From Larix kaempferi (Eukaryota > Streptophyta > Pinopsida > Pinales > Pinaceae): a stretch of DNA of 64,000 nt. The first letter of the stretch is position 1. Each line of letters starts with the position of its first letter. Where the stretch lies: the NCBI GenBank assembly GCA_027924585.1, contig BSBM01000047.1, forward strand, positions 20,089,501-20,153,500. Direction: 5' to 3'. Below, piece after piece: positions 47,631 through 58,649 of this stretch. Position numbers and translations under genes: made by a program. Below the pieces are notes generated by a model. The model saw nothing but the letters and a program-made list of their open reading frames with translations. It ran no database searches and was not told the origin of the DNA.

Positions 47631-47864
47631 GCAATAGCTCAGTTTTTGTTGACCAATGATGGTATTGTTCTCCATTTCTGTTACAGTAATAGTTTTTATG
47701 TAATCGGATATATGCGGGTACTATGGACAGCAGTGATTTGTTGTATGGGACATTAGATATGATGTTAATATGGGACAGTAAATATGTGACAATGTAGGGA
47801 TCTCAGTGATTCTACTACATGTGCAGAGTGTAATTTTCTTCATCTATTTGAAATAAAATTACGA

Positions 47865-47881
47865 TTTTTTCCGAGGAAAAA
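47865..47881 (+). other. 3'-terminal hairpin of L-7
   Basis: TTTTTTCCGAGGAAAAA forms a 7-bp stem around a GA loop at the very end of the element. Counterparts are at the ends of L-2 (23720-23740), L-5 (40074-40092) and L-6 (44213-44223). It may be the 3' signal that the element's RT uses to start target-primed synthesis. Confidence 0.6.
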
Positions 47882-50800
47882 GAAAAGGAATAAGGCGATT
47901 TTGGAATATGGTTGTATTGCAAGCCCACCAAATTCCATAAATAAAAGCGAAAGGGACATACCGAGCTATCTACCCACCAAGAATGACATTTATGTTCCAG
48001 AGAAGAACCTTCATGTCAATCCTAATATTTTAGCTCAATAAAGGCTGCATTCCATACCAACACTGCATAGTGACAGAAAACGAATAAATGAGAGCCAGAT
48101 TCTTCTTTCAAACGACATAAAACGCACCAGCTCGGACCTTTCCATCCTCTTTTTAAAATATTTTCCCAAGTTAATAATTTATTGCTTAGTGCTAGCCACA
48201 GTGTGATCTTGGCTTTTAAACAACTTGAAGCCTTCCAAACATAATTCCACCACCACTCTCTTTCACCGTCAAATGATTATATGGCCAGAATTTCATATCC
48301 CAACTTCGCAGTAAAATCTCATGTAGACACGTTCTTAGACCAAACCAATCTATCCTCAACATCGTCCTCTAAGCAAATAAAATAGGATTCCAAAAGAGAT
48401 GTAAATGACGTCCATTCAACTTTTGTATCTCCTTCCAGTCTTAGTTCTTCTACGTTTTTTCAAACTGTTTTTCCCTCTTCTGAATAAGTCTGTGATTTGG
48501 CATCATTTAAGTTGCTTATTCAGAGGCTTTTAAACTTATTTGTAGTCCACGAGAGAGCTTGTAATCATCCCCTGCTCCTATCCACGGTTCTTCACCATTC
48601 CGGATTTTTTCCCCATCTCCAACACTCCATGCCAACCAGTCTCCGATTAGAGGAAAGGCAAGCACGAAGGCTTTCCAACCTATGGAACCATTTTTATGTG
48701 ATTTATCAGGTTTCCTAATCCATTCTAAGATGGAGGAATTCAGACAATATTTCGAAACCATCACTTTCCCCCATAAAGAACTAGGATTTTTTTATCAACC
48801 TCCATGGAGACTTAGCTGCCAAAGATTGACAGAATGTTGAGGGATTCTATAAACCCCACCCCCCAAGACCTATTAAACTTGCCATTGTTTTCCATTTTAC
48901 AAGGGGGATACCTTTAGACTATTTGCTTGCGGTCCACATAAATGAGAAAACTTCTTTCGGATTTTATGGAGGATCCCTTTGGGGATATAAGCGATAGAAT
49001 CCCAGTAAACGGGGATACTCTATATGGCTGCCTTGAGAACAACCAGTCTTCCTCCTCTAGAAAGAAACCTGTTTGTCCAACACCCAATACGTCCCTCCAC
49101 CTTTTTATACAACCAATGCCAATATTTAAAAGAGTATGAGTTAGGCTTCAGGTAGAATCCTAAATATTTGAAATCTTCTGATAAAGGTTTTAAGGTATAG
49201 GAGACTTCTGCTACTAATCGGTTCTTCACTGGATCTGGAATAGAATTCTTTGATAGAATTGATTTTTCTACATTTATATGCATCCTTGTAGCCTTCTTAC
49301 ATAGTGCTATGATTTGTTCACTTTTTATGGTATTCTCTAGAGATCCTTCCCCCAACATTAACACATCATCCACAAATAATATATGAGACAGTTCTTCGGT
49401 CTCAGAAACCTTAATTCCAATGTAAGAACCTAAGCTCTTAGCATGATGAATTAATCTACTTAGAGCATCTGCTACCAATAAGAAAATAAAAGGGGAAAGA
49501 GGGAAACCTTGTATGATTCCTCTAGAGGGTCTAAAGAAGAAGGAGGGAGAGCCATTTATAAGCACCACGAAGGAGGCTGATTGTATACATCCCATTATCC
49601 AATTTCCTATGTCAACTGCGACATCAATATGTAATAATAGCAATCTCAGAAAAGTCTAGCTAAACTTGTCATAAGCTTTGGACAAGTCTAATTTGAGAGC
49701 AAAAACTTTATTTTTGTTCTTGTTAATGCAATGGATTTGATCCTGAGCCAAGGAGACCACATCATGGATCTAACGGTTGAAAAGGAACCTGAACTGCTCT
49801 TTGGAAATAATATTGCTCATAATTGGCTTCAACCGTTGTGCTAAAATTTTTGCAATAATTTTATATACTGCATTATAGCATGAGATAGGTCTAAAGTCCT
49901 CAAAGGAAGAAGATAATTGTTTTTTAGGAATTAGAGCTAGAAAGGTTGCATTCAGATCTCCTAACACCTTCCCCGATCTATGAGATTCCCATACTACCTT
50001 CAACAAATCATGCTTTAGTAAATCATAGAAACCTTGATAAAATTCAATTGAGAATCCATCAAGACCCGGGCTCTTACCTTTTCAGAATGAGTGAACTATC
50101 TATTCCAATTCTTCTTCTGAAACCTCCATTGCAAGATTCTTATTCATTTTCTCATTTACCATTTTGGGAAACAATCGTAGGACATGTAAAATCTCTTGGA
50201 TAGGGCTTCCTTCTGGTTCTGTGAAAAGGCTTTTAAAATAACTATTCCCTGCCTCCGCCTTTTCCTTGAACGAGCTTACTACATTTCCACTTGCATCCTT
50301 AACTTTTGAAATCATGTTAACATTTCTTCTATGTGAAGCCTATCTGTGGATGAACTTAGTATTGTTATCGGCTTCATAAATCCAAATGGCCCTACTTTTT
50401 AATCTCCACAACTGTTCTTCTCTTGCCAGTAAGTCTTCACGCTTTAATTCACACTCTTTTACAGCCTTCAATTCCCTTAAAACTATAAATTTCCTTTAAT
50501 TTGGCCTCCACCTCTTTAAGTTGATCTTGTTGTCTAGCATTGTAATATTTTTCCCATAACTTCGACGCCTTTTTTGTTCTTAATATATTGTCCGAAAACT
50601 ATTTCATAAAGGACTCAATGGAATTGTCTTTTAACGGAGTCCAGGTTTCCTCCACCAGTTTCTTATAATCTTCTTCTTTGAGCCATGTAGGGTTGAATTT
50701 GGAGTCTTGTTTTTGTAGAGAAAGAAGGATTGGGCGATGATCATATAATCCCCCTACCTCAACCCATGATTTTACTGTGAGAGGTCCTGAAACCAAATCT

Positions 50801-51407
50801 TCTGAAACCAAGAATCTATCATGCCGTTTAGAAATTGCGTTCTCCCCACTTTTGTTGTTCCTCCAAGCCGGTTCTAACTTTAATGGCTGAACATCTACCA
50901 GTCCTTTGGACTCAAAAAGGGATTTGAAGAAATTACTTAAACTGTCCATTCTTGCAGAGGAGCCCCAAACTTCCCTTTCTGATAAGGAGAGATTCATGTC
51001 GCCTCCCAAAACCATACTTTTTGGTTCTAAGAAATCGAAAGAGAAGAAGGATTCCTAGAAGGTTCTTCTGTTTTGATAAGGTCCATATATATTATAAATG
51101 GGGAAAATTTCCCCATAAACCCTATCTTCCAATATTTTTTTAAGAATAGTCTCATACCTATCAACCATAATTTATTTTAAACCTGGACTCCAGGTTGTTA
51201 ACAAACCCCCCGAGTGTCCATCAAAATTTATGTTAGCAAAGGACCAGTCTTTCAACCAAGGTTCAATGACTTCTTGCGCTTTAGCTCCTTCCATCATCGT
51301 TTCCTATAAAAGGATGACTGAGGGTTTTAAACTCTTAACCATACTTTTGAGAGCTTTTAATTTTGGGGAGCTCCCTAACCCTCTTGAGTTAAAGGACAAA
51401 CAGAGCA

Positions 51408-52927
51408 TCAAGGAACCCTAGGTTGGGATTTCCCTTCTCTAAGGGCCATGTTTATCGTTGACTGCTTCCCAGATTTGACCTCCAACTCAGCTTGGGATTT
51501 GGCTTTTGAAATTTGAGATTTCCTGCCAAGAATTACCTTCGGCAACGGGTCTCGAGCCAACCATCCCTTAGATCCTACCTCATATCCACCTAATAATGTT
51601 GATTTTGACCTAGTGTTGTAAATTTTCTGCTTTACCCATGAGGGGGGTCCATCTTCTCCTTCTGAGGCGAATCCATGTCACAATGGGCTATCTCAGGACT
51701 TGCAAGCTTCTTGTCCTCCTTTGTCGGTTCCCAAAAAGGTGACAAAGGTAAATACTCGTCCATTTTATCCAAACTTATTGCACTCGTTGTACTTACAGAA
51801 TATCCTCCCTTAGGGGCACTTTTAGGAGTGGTAGGGGAAGAAAAAGCAGGAAACGAAGGATTCAAAACAGAGACAATAGGGAGTGAAACAAGAGGGAGAA
51901 AAGGCTTACCAGAATCAGGATTCACTAGAGAAAATGTCTCCCTTGCCACCGTTTCGAGTGGAGAGTCGCCACCTTTTCCAAATTCGCCATCTTTTATTCC
52001 AATCTCCAGAGAGTTTTTCTCTGTCTTTCTTACCCATACTTTTTTATGACGAACATAATGTTCAGTATTGTTGGGACAATCCTTGATTATATGCCGTACC
52101 TGCCGACAAGCGAAACACTTGAACGAGATCTTCAAGTAGTCCAGTCGTTGTCTCTGAGTGCTATCGTTCAATTCCAATAGAATTTCCTCATACAATCCAT
52201 CTCTTATATCCAACTCAATAAGAATTTTCGCACATCTCCTGTCCACTTTTTGTTCCCAATTGTCCTATAAAGAGATGAATCTTCCAAGTTTTCCACCAAT
52301 TTCCTCTAGGATTTCTTTATGCCAAAACATCATGGGGAGGCTAGGAAATAAGGCCCAAACTTGTTGAACATTCTGCGGTTCTCTATCAGCTTCAAAATCA
52401 ACCTGCCACCTTTTAAGAATTACCCCTGAAGGCCCCCACATCCATGAATTTTCCATCAACTTTTGTCTATCAACTTCTGATTTAACTCTAAATAGAATCC
52501 AACCTCAAGATAGAATATGAAACTGCAACATTTGTTCCAAAATGGGCTTCCAATTGACGTCCATCCACTTCCTTAGTGTTGCTTCACCAACAAATTTTCC
52601 ATAGAAACAACCAACCAAAGCCAGGGATAGGTATTCCAGAATTTCATTTAATCCAATATCTCTTCCTACGGATAATGAGATCACCTCCTTTTTTACACGC
52701 GCTCCTTTCGTCCGCGTAGGACCATGATTAGTTTCGAGCTTAGGGATGCTCGAGTCATTATTGTCTTTCATGATTAATTGTTGTAAAACGGACTTCGACA
52801 TTGTGAGCGAAGGAGCAGTCTTGTCATCCTGTGTAGCGTTTAATTCTTCAGAATCACAAGTAAATTCATGAAAGAAAATGGGTACCCCACGCGAGGGAGT
52901 GTCATAATATACCTCGTCGATAATCAT
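51408..52927 (-). pseudogene. L-6 ORF1: DUF4283-like protein with CCHC knuckle
   Basis: The likely start is the ATG at 52927 (MIIDEVYYDTPSRG). A single frame runs to 51632 with two in-frame stops, near 52505 (TGA) and 52265 (TAG). The DUF4283-like core has SLALVGCFYGKFVGEATL, GPSGVILKRWQVDFEADREP and FPSLPMMFWHKEILEEIGG. A complete zinc knuckle CFACRQVRHIIKDC follows near 52110. The proline- and serine-rich tail shifts frame near 51630 and continues (KSQISKAKSQAELEVKSG) to TGA at 51410-51408, which overlaps the ORF2 ATG. Its role would be binding of element RNA. Confidence 0.75.
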
Positions 52928-52960
52928 TGTGAAATTAAACTCGTCCACTGAGAAAAACAC

Positions 52961-54006
52961 AAAAACTTAAAGAGAGGATGATGCAGAAGCATCGGGTCCT
53001 AGGAGAAATAGTCGAAGTTGATCGACATGAGGAAGTCGACTAAGGGGATTGCCAACGACCACTGGTGAGAAAGAAGATTGGATGTCGAAGTCAATAAGTA
53101 GAGCAGGAAGCTGTCGATATGAAGTCGATGGAAGGAGCGGAAGGTCGAGAGTCCGCATGTTGGAGGTCGACAGATGATGGGGTTGTAGCAAAGGCATCGA
53201 AGGTTGACATGTTGTCGAATCGCGACACCGACAGGTTGAGGCGAAAGCCAAGCGTGGACCAAGGGGAGGACTGGCGAAGCCGACGGGTAAGTCAAATGTT
53301 GATGAAGACAGTATGGTCGAGGTCAGTGATGGGATCGACTATTGTAGCAGTGTCAGAGAAGTTCAGAAGTCAAGGCGAAGTACTTGGTAGCCGTTCGGGG
53401 TTGCTAAGGAAGTTATGAGCAGTCATGAAGGTGGTTGGGATCATGACAGATGTCACCACGGGCAGAGGTTGTGCAACACGGCTAGAGGGCGATGACAACT
53501 GCAGGTTTGGAGGATTCGGAGGACAGAGGAAGAGTGTCTCGGGGAACGGAGTGGCCTCGGGATGAGCAATAGCAGAGCGGAGTAGAAGACTAGTGCACAG
53601 GCACAGAGAAGGGGCAGTTCGATCAACAGAGTATCAAGGATAGCAGAGATCGTTCATCCATAGCTCAACGAGCGCTTGCATTCAGCAGAGGCCGTGAGAG
53701 GGAGGAAGATCACACACATTTTACTTCTGTATATTGTATCAGGCTATGGCCGACTAGTTTAACTATTTACATTTGTTTGCATTTCACATTGTAACCATTA
53801 ATTTGATTCAAGTAATAAAAGTCAGGTTCTGGCATCCTGTTTACACCAAGTCTGTGTGAGCGTCGTGTGTATTGTTAAGCAAGAAGGTCTGGTTGACTGC
53901 ACTTACGTTAGAGGAAGAAAGAAGACATGTTCATTCGCAGTTTCTTCAGACTTTTCTTCAGAATGTTTTCCCCCCCGACCGGTAGAGCTTCGCCCCCCCC
54001 CCCCCC
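52961..54006 (-). promoter_or_regulatory. G+C-rich 5' region of L-6
   Basis: About 1 kb that is richer in G+C and CpG than anything else in the window, with the motif gtcga or tcgac repeated many times between 53010 and 53340. It sits where the L-6 5' untranslated region and internal promoter should be and ends in a 14-base C-run (G-run on the element strand) at 53993-54006. A polyadenylation-like aataaaag at about 53814 (+) and the different composition of 53700-53960 leave open that an older LTR piece lies inside it. Confidence 0.45.
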
Positions 54007-54043
54007 AATATATATATATTATTGTTTATTTATGTTCATAACA

Positions 54044-55140
54044 TTGCCATCCTCTTCGTAAAAGCTTTATCCTCAATGCATACTAATGAAGACAATGTTA
54101 CGTCTTTTCTTTTTGTAAGTGTCGTGACATCCTTCTATGTTATGTCGCAGTTGATGATACATAAGGATATGAACTTGTAAATGTTGAACGCAACCTTCGA
54201 AATGTAGACGAATCGATCCATCCTAAGTCGATTCTCTGCAGAATGTTGTGTCGCCACGGTGAAGTGTCATCATAAGACTTGATTGCATTGGTATTTGTAA
54301 CTTTCGTTAATTGATCTTGACTTTTAGTAAATCTACTATTGTGATTAGGATATCGATAGGGAATTATCGTAACATCACTTTCCTTGATCATGTTTGTAGT
54401 GTCATCTTGTCTTAACTTTCGCATGTTATTTTCTTCAATTGGTTCGACGTCTTGAATGGGGATCTAAATAGGATCTGTAAGTGTGCTTTTTTCCATAACT
54501 TGTACTTTTGTTTTTGACCAATTTGAAGTGTCATTTATGCTAGATAATTTCTTCTAGAGTTCGTGATTCTCCCTTTCTAAATTTTGATTACAAATTTTCA
54601 AGTGAAGATTTTCTTCGTCTTTCACTGATAAAAGTTTATTGAATTTCTCTTGGAGATCTGATTCCTTTTTGTTGAATTGCTCTTGTACTTGTTGTTGTGT
54701 CTTCTTTTCATTTTTTAATTTCTTGATCTGTGTGATCAAATTTTGACTATGATTATTCAGACGAGTAATTTCTTCCTCTCGCTCCCATAAGTCTTTGTCA
54801 AATTTGTTTTTCTCGATTTTTAACTCCTTATTTTGTGTGAAGAGTTTGTGATTATCATTTTTTAAGCGAGTAATTTCTTTGTCATTCTCTAATAAGATAT
54901 TTTTTATTTTAATCTTGAGGTTTTGATTCTCCACTTGTAAATTTTGATTACATTGGGTTGTAATTTCTTGTATGGTGTTTGATGCTTCGCTTGCAATGTG
55001 TTGTTTCCAATGTGTTGTTCTCTTGAATGATTCTTTCTTGTTCGATCTACTCTTTCACACATTGCCATAATTTCTTCTTTTGAAAACAACATAACGACTA
55101 TAATTATAATATTTTCAAATTCTTTCGGCGTCAACTTGCT
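54044..55140 (-). pseudogene. Coiled-coil protein gene of LTR-B (broken)
   Basis: The N-terminal frame begins LTPKEFENIIIIVVML (about 55140) and continues to the TQCNQ region; a frameshift near 54930 leads to a long charged coiled coil (54934-54554) with repeats like EITRLKNDNHKLFTQNKEL and EEITRLNNHSQNLITQ. The same frame then runs through stops to 54140, with YRYPNHNSRFTKSQDQLTK matching the tail of the LTR-A protein. The retropepsin-like domain of LTR-A is not present, so LTR-B is shorter or deleted. No RT or integrase is seen. The function is unknown; a gag-like structural role would be a guess. Confidence 0.55.
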
Positions 55141-55253
55141 TTCTTCTACTAATGGATAGACAAAAAAATGTAATAAACTTCAATGTGGTTCTTATTGTAA
55201 AAAATCTTATTTTAATGTTGACTATTTGTCTTCTTTTCCCCTTAAGACTTCTT

Positions 55254-55310
55254 GTAGATTGGGTGGTTGGGAAGAATGATTGCTACCCTCCCCACCCAGG
55301 TTCAATTCTC
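55254..55310 (+). other. tRNA-like segment inside LTR-B
   Basis: It contains tagattgggtggttggga and ggttcaattctc, as in LTR-A at 5616-5673, with about eight differences over 57 bases. It lies between the coding region and the primer site. See the LTR-A entry for what it may be. Confidence 0.35.
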
Positions 55311-55470
55311 ACTTGCTCCTTGGTAACCTTAAGACTTCTTATGCACTTCTAGCTTTTATGTTATTTAATAAAGCTAATTAAAGACTAAACTCAACCTAAT
55401 TAAGGTATGAGTTATTATTTAATATCTTATCATCTTTCAATAAATAAATAAGCTAATGAAGGTGTGAGTT

Positions 55471-55554
55471 GGTTTCTATAAAACCAAGTGTTGGTTTTAT
55501 AAAACCCTATACTATGTGTGGATTTATAAAACCAAGGGTTGGTTTTATAAAACT
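55471..55554. repeat. Cluster of GGTTTTATAAAACC palindromes
   Basis: Four copies of a perfect or near-perfect 14-bp palindrome start at 55471, 55493, about 55520 and 55541, at intervals of 21-27 bp. They lie in the leader of LTR-B, upstream (element sense) of its coding region. LTR-A has no clear equivalent. Confidence 0.7.
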
Positions 55555-55752
55555 TTGTGTCATTTTTTTTCTTCTTTCCTTTTTTTATGGGATCTTCTTC
55601 CTTCTTCTTTTTTTTTTAAAATTTTATTTTACTTCTTCCTTTTTTATACTTTATTTTCTTCTTTTACTTGGTCAAAGACCACAATTTTAAGGAAGTCCTG
55701 GGATAATGGTTAAAACCCACAATATGGCCAAAGGCGTAGATCACGAACGTAG

Positions 55753-55764
55753 CTCTCATACCAA
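55753..55764 (-). promoter_or_regulatory. Primer binding site of LTR-B
   Basis: The minus strand reads TGGTATGAGAGC, one base from the initiator tRNA-Met site, one base inside the LTR at 55766. Confidence 0.75.
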
Positions 55765-55765
55765 T

Positions 55766-55963
55766 GGAGTAAACCTTATCTGGTTTACACTAGAATTAAC
55801 CAAAATAATAAGTCACCCACCGTAAATCCATACTGGATAAAATATATTATTTGAATATACGAAAGATGATTTACATATAATCAGGCCATGAATATATACA
55901 GTCTTTTGAAAGACATCTTAGTGACCCTTTGATAAAGAGTTGCGACTTTTTAATGATTATTCA
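55766..55963 (-). repeat. 5' LTR of LTR-B, lacking its A+T-rich outer end
   Basis: It parallels 43975-44175 closely but stops after taatgattattca, without the TA-rich tract and ttcataaca end that the other LTR has (54007-54043). The missing part is the upstream promoter side of a minus-strand element. Confidence 0.75.
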
Positions 55964-56470
55964 CAAGATCCCTACAAAACAAGCATGGAACATATTGTGT
56001 GAATATAATAAGAGTAATAACAATGTTTTCCAAACACTAAATGACAATCATCATAGTGTATCTTATTTTAATAATTAAAAAGCAAGCAAGATAGTATTTT
56101 AAGGCCATAGCATGGTTGGAGAAATATTGGTTTCTAGACTGGAGAATCCAAGTGGGTATTTACATATTGAATGAACATAAGCAAAATAACAATAACAATC
56201 TACAAATGTGGAGAAATGACATCGAAGAAATTATTGACAATAAACCAATGCAAAAGTATTATTTTGCAATTGAATTCGCCATGAAAATCAGAGTTTTAAT
56301 TTTTGTCTTCTACAATCTACATTCTAAAATATGTATTTAGCATGTACACAATAATGCTTACCTCAAATACAATGATCACTAGAAGTAATAAGATGAGAGC
56401 ACTGCAAAACATTAGGCTCCTTCCACAACTGAACCCTTGTCCACGACATTCAATTTCCCCAAAATACGTG
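55964..56470 (+). repeat. Repeat R, copy following LTR-B
   Basis: It starts cacaagatccctacaaaaca and continues agcatggaacatat, tgtgaatataataagagtaa, tatcttattttaataat, aattcgccatgaaaatc, ctacattctaaaatatgta and cacaactgaacccttgtcc, in the order of the other R copies. An internal insertion or duplication near 56110-56210 makes it longer in the middle, like the 36.3-kb copy. Confidence 0.75.
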
Positions 56471-57247
56471 AAAGGCCAAACCCAAAACGCTAGAACACAA
56501 GACAAACCAACACCAGAATAACCACCACACGTTAGATGAACTAGAGGACAACCAACTATTAGAACACCCAAAATAAGGGGCGAAGGGCCAAACTCATAAC
56601 ACCAAAACAACATACAAACCAATGGAAAAATTACAAGAAGGGCCAGACGAATGAGATGTCGAATAACCACTAGAACATGTAGAATAGGAGGTGAAATACT
56701 AAACCTAGAATATCATCATTAGCAAATATCCCACAATAAACGCAAAATAACCACCTGGATTATAGAAACGTGGAAAACAAACAACAAAACTCATGCTTCC
56801 ACCAACGTTCCTAGACTTGCTTCCACCAATAGAACTGAATAAACAACCATATACAATGACAAATGTAGAGAATTGAACAACCAAACTCATAACAACCACT
56901 GCAAAAGAATTGAAGGAACAACTAAACACAATGGCAACGCAGGGAATTGAACACACAACCATAGAATTGTACAAACATCTAGACACAATAGCAAATGCAG
57001 AACATTGAACAAACAACCAAAACAAGAAATGGACTTATATTCAAATGCCTCATGCAATATTGTGGAGTGAATGCAAAGCAATGAATACAATGTAGATAAG
57101 TGAATGCACATGAGTTTATTCAAAGGAGTCAATACATTACAGATGAGTCAATGCATGATGACCATAGCATACCATCGCTTCTAAAGATGCATTTCATGAA
57201 GGAGACATCAATGCCTTGCCCACCAATCACAATCCACATAAAATAAT
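56471..57247. other. Unassigned stretch with A/C-rich repeats
   Basis: The phrases gaacaaccaaac and ccaaaactcat recur loosely between 56450 and 57020, so that the minus strand gives long hydrophobic frames with no homology I recognise. No gene is called. Confidence 0.4.
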
Positions 57248-57589
57248 TTTTTTTTAAAGTAAGAAAACTATATATTAATATAAACAACAGATTACATAGA
57301 GTAGAGAGTTAACTGTCTTTCCAAAAAATCCCCTCTCCCGAAGGAGAAAACAGGGAAACCCAACCAGTGAGTCATAATTGTCTTTAGAACTAACAGTATG
57401 AGCTATGTAACAAGAGAAATTAACAGTCATCCCAAAAAAAGACCCCTCTCTGGGTAGGAGAAAACAGGGACATATGAAACTGCCTGAACATTTAACTTAG
57501 AATTAGAGGAGCTACGAACTAGACCCACAAAGTAAACAAAAAAAAGTGAACATGGACTAGTTGGACCGAAACTGACTAAGAACTATGGA

Positions 57590-58102
57590 ACCTGAATTTC
57601 CTGTCCCTGCATCCAAAGAAGTCACAATGTTGGAACCAAACCATTCTCCTACATCGTTGAGCTTTGGGAAGAAGGGCATGCCCATCTTTTTCGCCATGGC
57701 ATCTATCTCCATGTGACTATAGCGGGTGTCTTGGTAGAGCTCCCTCTAGAATTAAACAGGAATTGCATCCCCTAGTTCTTTTTCTTCTCTTTCCAAAAGG
57801 ACCTGTCCGAGGAGGCCCTTGACAATCCAACATAACGAAACCATTTTCTCTTACAGGGTATGTCTGGTTTGGGAGGAACTAAGATCTTGAATCCATGCTT
57901 CCAGGACATAAAAGTCATCAAGAGGCTTAGCCTTGTCCAGTTCCTGCCACATAGCAGCCTCTTTGTGATCAATTTCCTCATGGATGCCTTGTGCTATGGT
58001 AGCTCTGTACATCCAAGCTGCTTGGGCAGCGCGCAACTTCTCCCTGTTCACCCGCGGCTGGCCATCTTTTTTGCCGCCTGAGTTACCACCTTCCTAAGCC
58101 AT
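57590..58102 (-). pseudogene. Extra ORF downstream of RNase H in L-8 (broken)
   Basis: ATG at 58102 is followed by GCT TAG and then EGGNSGGKKDGQPRVNREKL, so a single TAG at codon 3 interrupts an otherwise sensible start. The protein continues RAAQAAWMYRATIAQGIHEE and MWQELDKAKPLDDFYVLEAW. A frameshift near 57890 leads to LVPPKPDIPCKRKWFRYVGL, and another frame near 57740-57590 reads HMEIDAMAKKMGMPFFPKLN. It is polar, with a helical, charged middle. I do not recognise it. By position it parallels the extra ORF of L-4, though I see no sequence likeness. Confidence 0.42.
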
Positions 58103-58649
58103 CAAGATGGGATGACAGCTAGAAATATAGTAAGTCGAGGAAAATCATAGGGCAAACCAACAAACAACAGATGAGAGGAGAGATAGGAAGATGTTGTCAA
58201 CACTGCCAAATAAATAGAGCTATCATCCATTCTTTCCATTCCCGAAAATGATGAGGATTGAATGCGTCCAGACTGCAAAATTGACCATATCTTGCAACAT
58301 TAAATGACCATGAATGTTGGGATGATTGAGGAACCTACAGATCATCCAATGTTCAGTTGTTTCCCTTAAACGCCATCCTTCTCATGTACATAAATCCCAC
58401 TTGCGAAAATGCACACATAGGGGTTTCCTAATCGGGAAATCTTCGCTCTCCCGTAGATTTATGCGAGGGGTCATTGTCATATAATGGTTAAAAGTGACGG
58501 ATCGAGAGATCCTTATGGATGCGTTAATTCGCATGTGGTTACATTGGCATCTTTTATCAACCCACCACTCCATTTGTATGAGAGCATTAAGATAGTGTTG
58601 TCTCTTCAGATAGAGGAATACTATCTGAGGTTGCCAAATCCATGCATGC

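Larger units (their letters stand above)
44941..47885 (+). mobile_element. LINE L-7, 5'-truncated, young, nested in L-6
   Basis: A 2945-bp plus-strand insertion with a 17-bp duplication. The 5' end lies within the RT fingers; endonuclease and ORF1 are absent. The 3' end reads ATAAAATTACGATTTTTTCC then GAGGAAAAAGAAAA, a T-run/A-run hairpin followed by a short A-rich tail. It is in opposite orientation to its host element L-6 and of the same general LINE group. Confidence 0.92.
44400..51408 (-). pseudogene. L-6 ORF2: endonuclease, RT, zf-RVT, RNase H, interrupted by L-7
   Basis: ATG at 51408 opens MLCLSFNSRGLGSSPKLKAL, with GGDMNLSLSE and LYDHRPILLSL farther on (51015-50700). RT covers 50315-48940: DLNATFLALIPKK, RPISCYN, INGSPSFFF, IIQGFPLSPF (QGC expected) and the catalytic HILFVDDVLML. 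The connection has LSRGGRLVVLKAAI. The zf-RVT domain is near 48210-48020. The frame is cut at 47903/44940 by L-7: sequence ending YNHIPK on one side resumes as LPYSYRGDDD on the other. RNase H (44830-44400) has FFDGASQG, NNKAELAAM and LFGDSNMVV, but the last aspartate position is asparagine (TEANLLSK). Many stops and shifts are present. Confidence 0.85.
44212..54006 (-). mobile_element. LINE L-6, near full length, split by L-7
   Basis: A minus-strand LINE of about 6.8 kb once L-7 is removed. It has a G+C-rich 5' region (54006-52961, starting with a 14-base G-run on the minus strand), ORF1 (52927-51408), ORF2 (51408-44400) and a short 3' end with a TTCC-ATT-GGAA hairpin at 44213-44223. Short A+T-rich repeats, aatattatatatat at 44198 and aatatatatatatt at 54007, may be the target-site duplication, though low complexity weakens this. 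It lies inside the left LTR of LTR-B. Confidence 0.82.
43975..55963 (-). mobile_element. LTR-B: LTR element split by nested LINEs
   Basis: Direct repeats at 43975-44211 and 55766-55963 share the start TGGAGTAAACCTTATC.GGTTTACACTAG and run in parallel for almost 190 bp. A primer-site relative (TGGTATGAGAGC on the minus strand, 55753-55764) adjoins the right-hand copy, giving minus orientation. The interior holds a coiled-coil gene related to that of LTR-A, the tRNA-like segment and a polypyrimidine tract. LINE L-6 split the left LTR, whose remaining end is 54007-54043. The flanks carry cacaaaatccctacaaaa on the left and cacaagatccctacaaaa on the right, an unusually long duplication for an LTR element. 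Confidence 0.75.

Noticed and set aside
53700-53960. An independent LTR with a polyadenylation signal
   Set aside because: aataaaag and a composition change were noted, but no terminal TG...CA pair, primer site or second copy could be found. Kept only as a possibility inside the L-6 5' region.
56317-57132. Hydrophobic minus-strand frames as membrane proteins
   Set aside because: They overlap each other in different frames, derive from A/C-rich loosely repeated DNA, and lack any recognisable family or start context.
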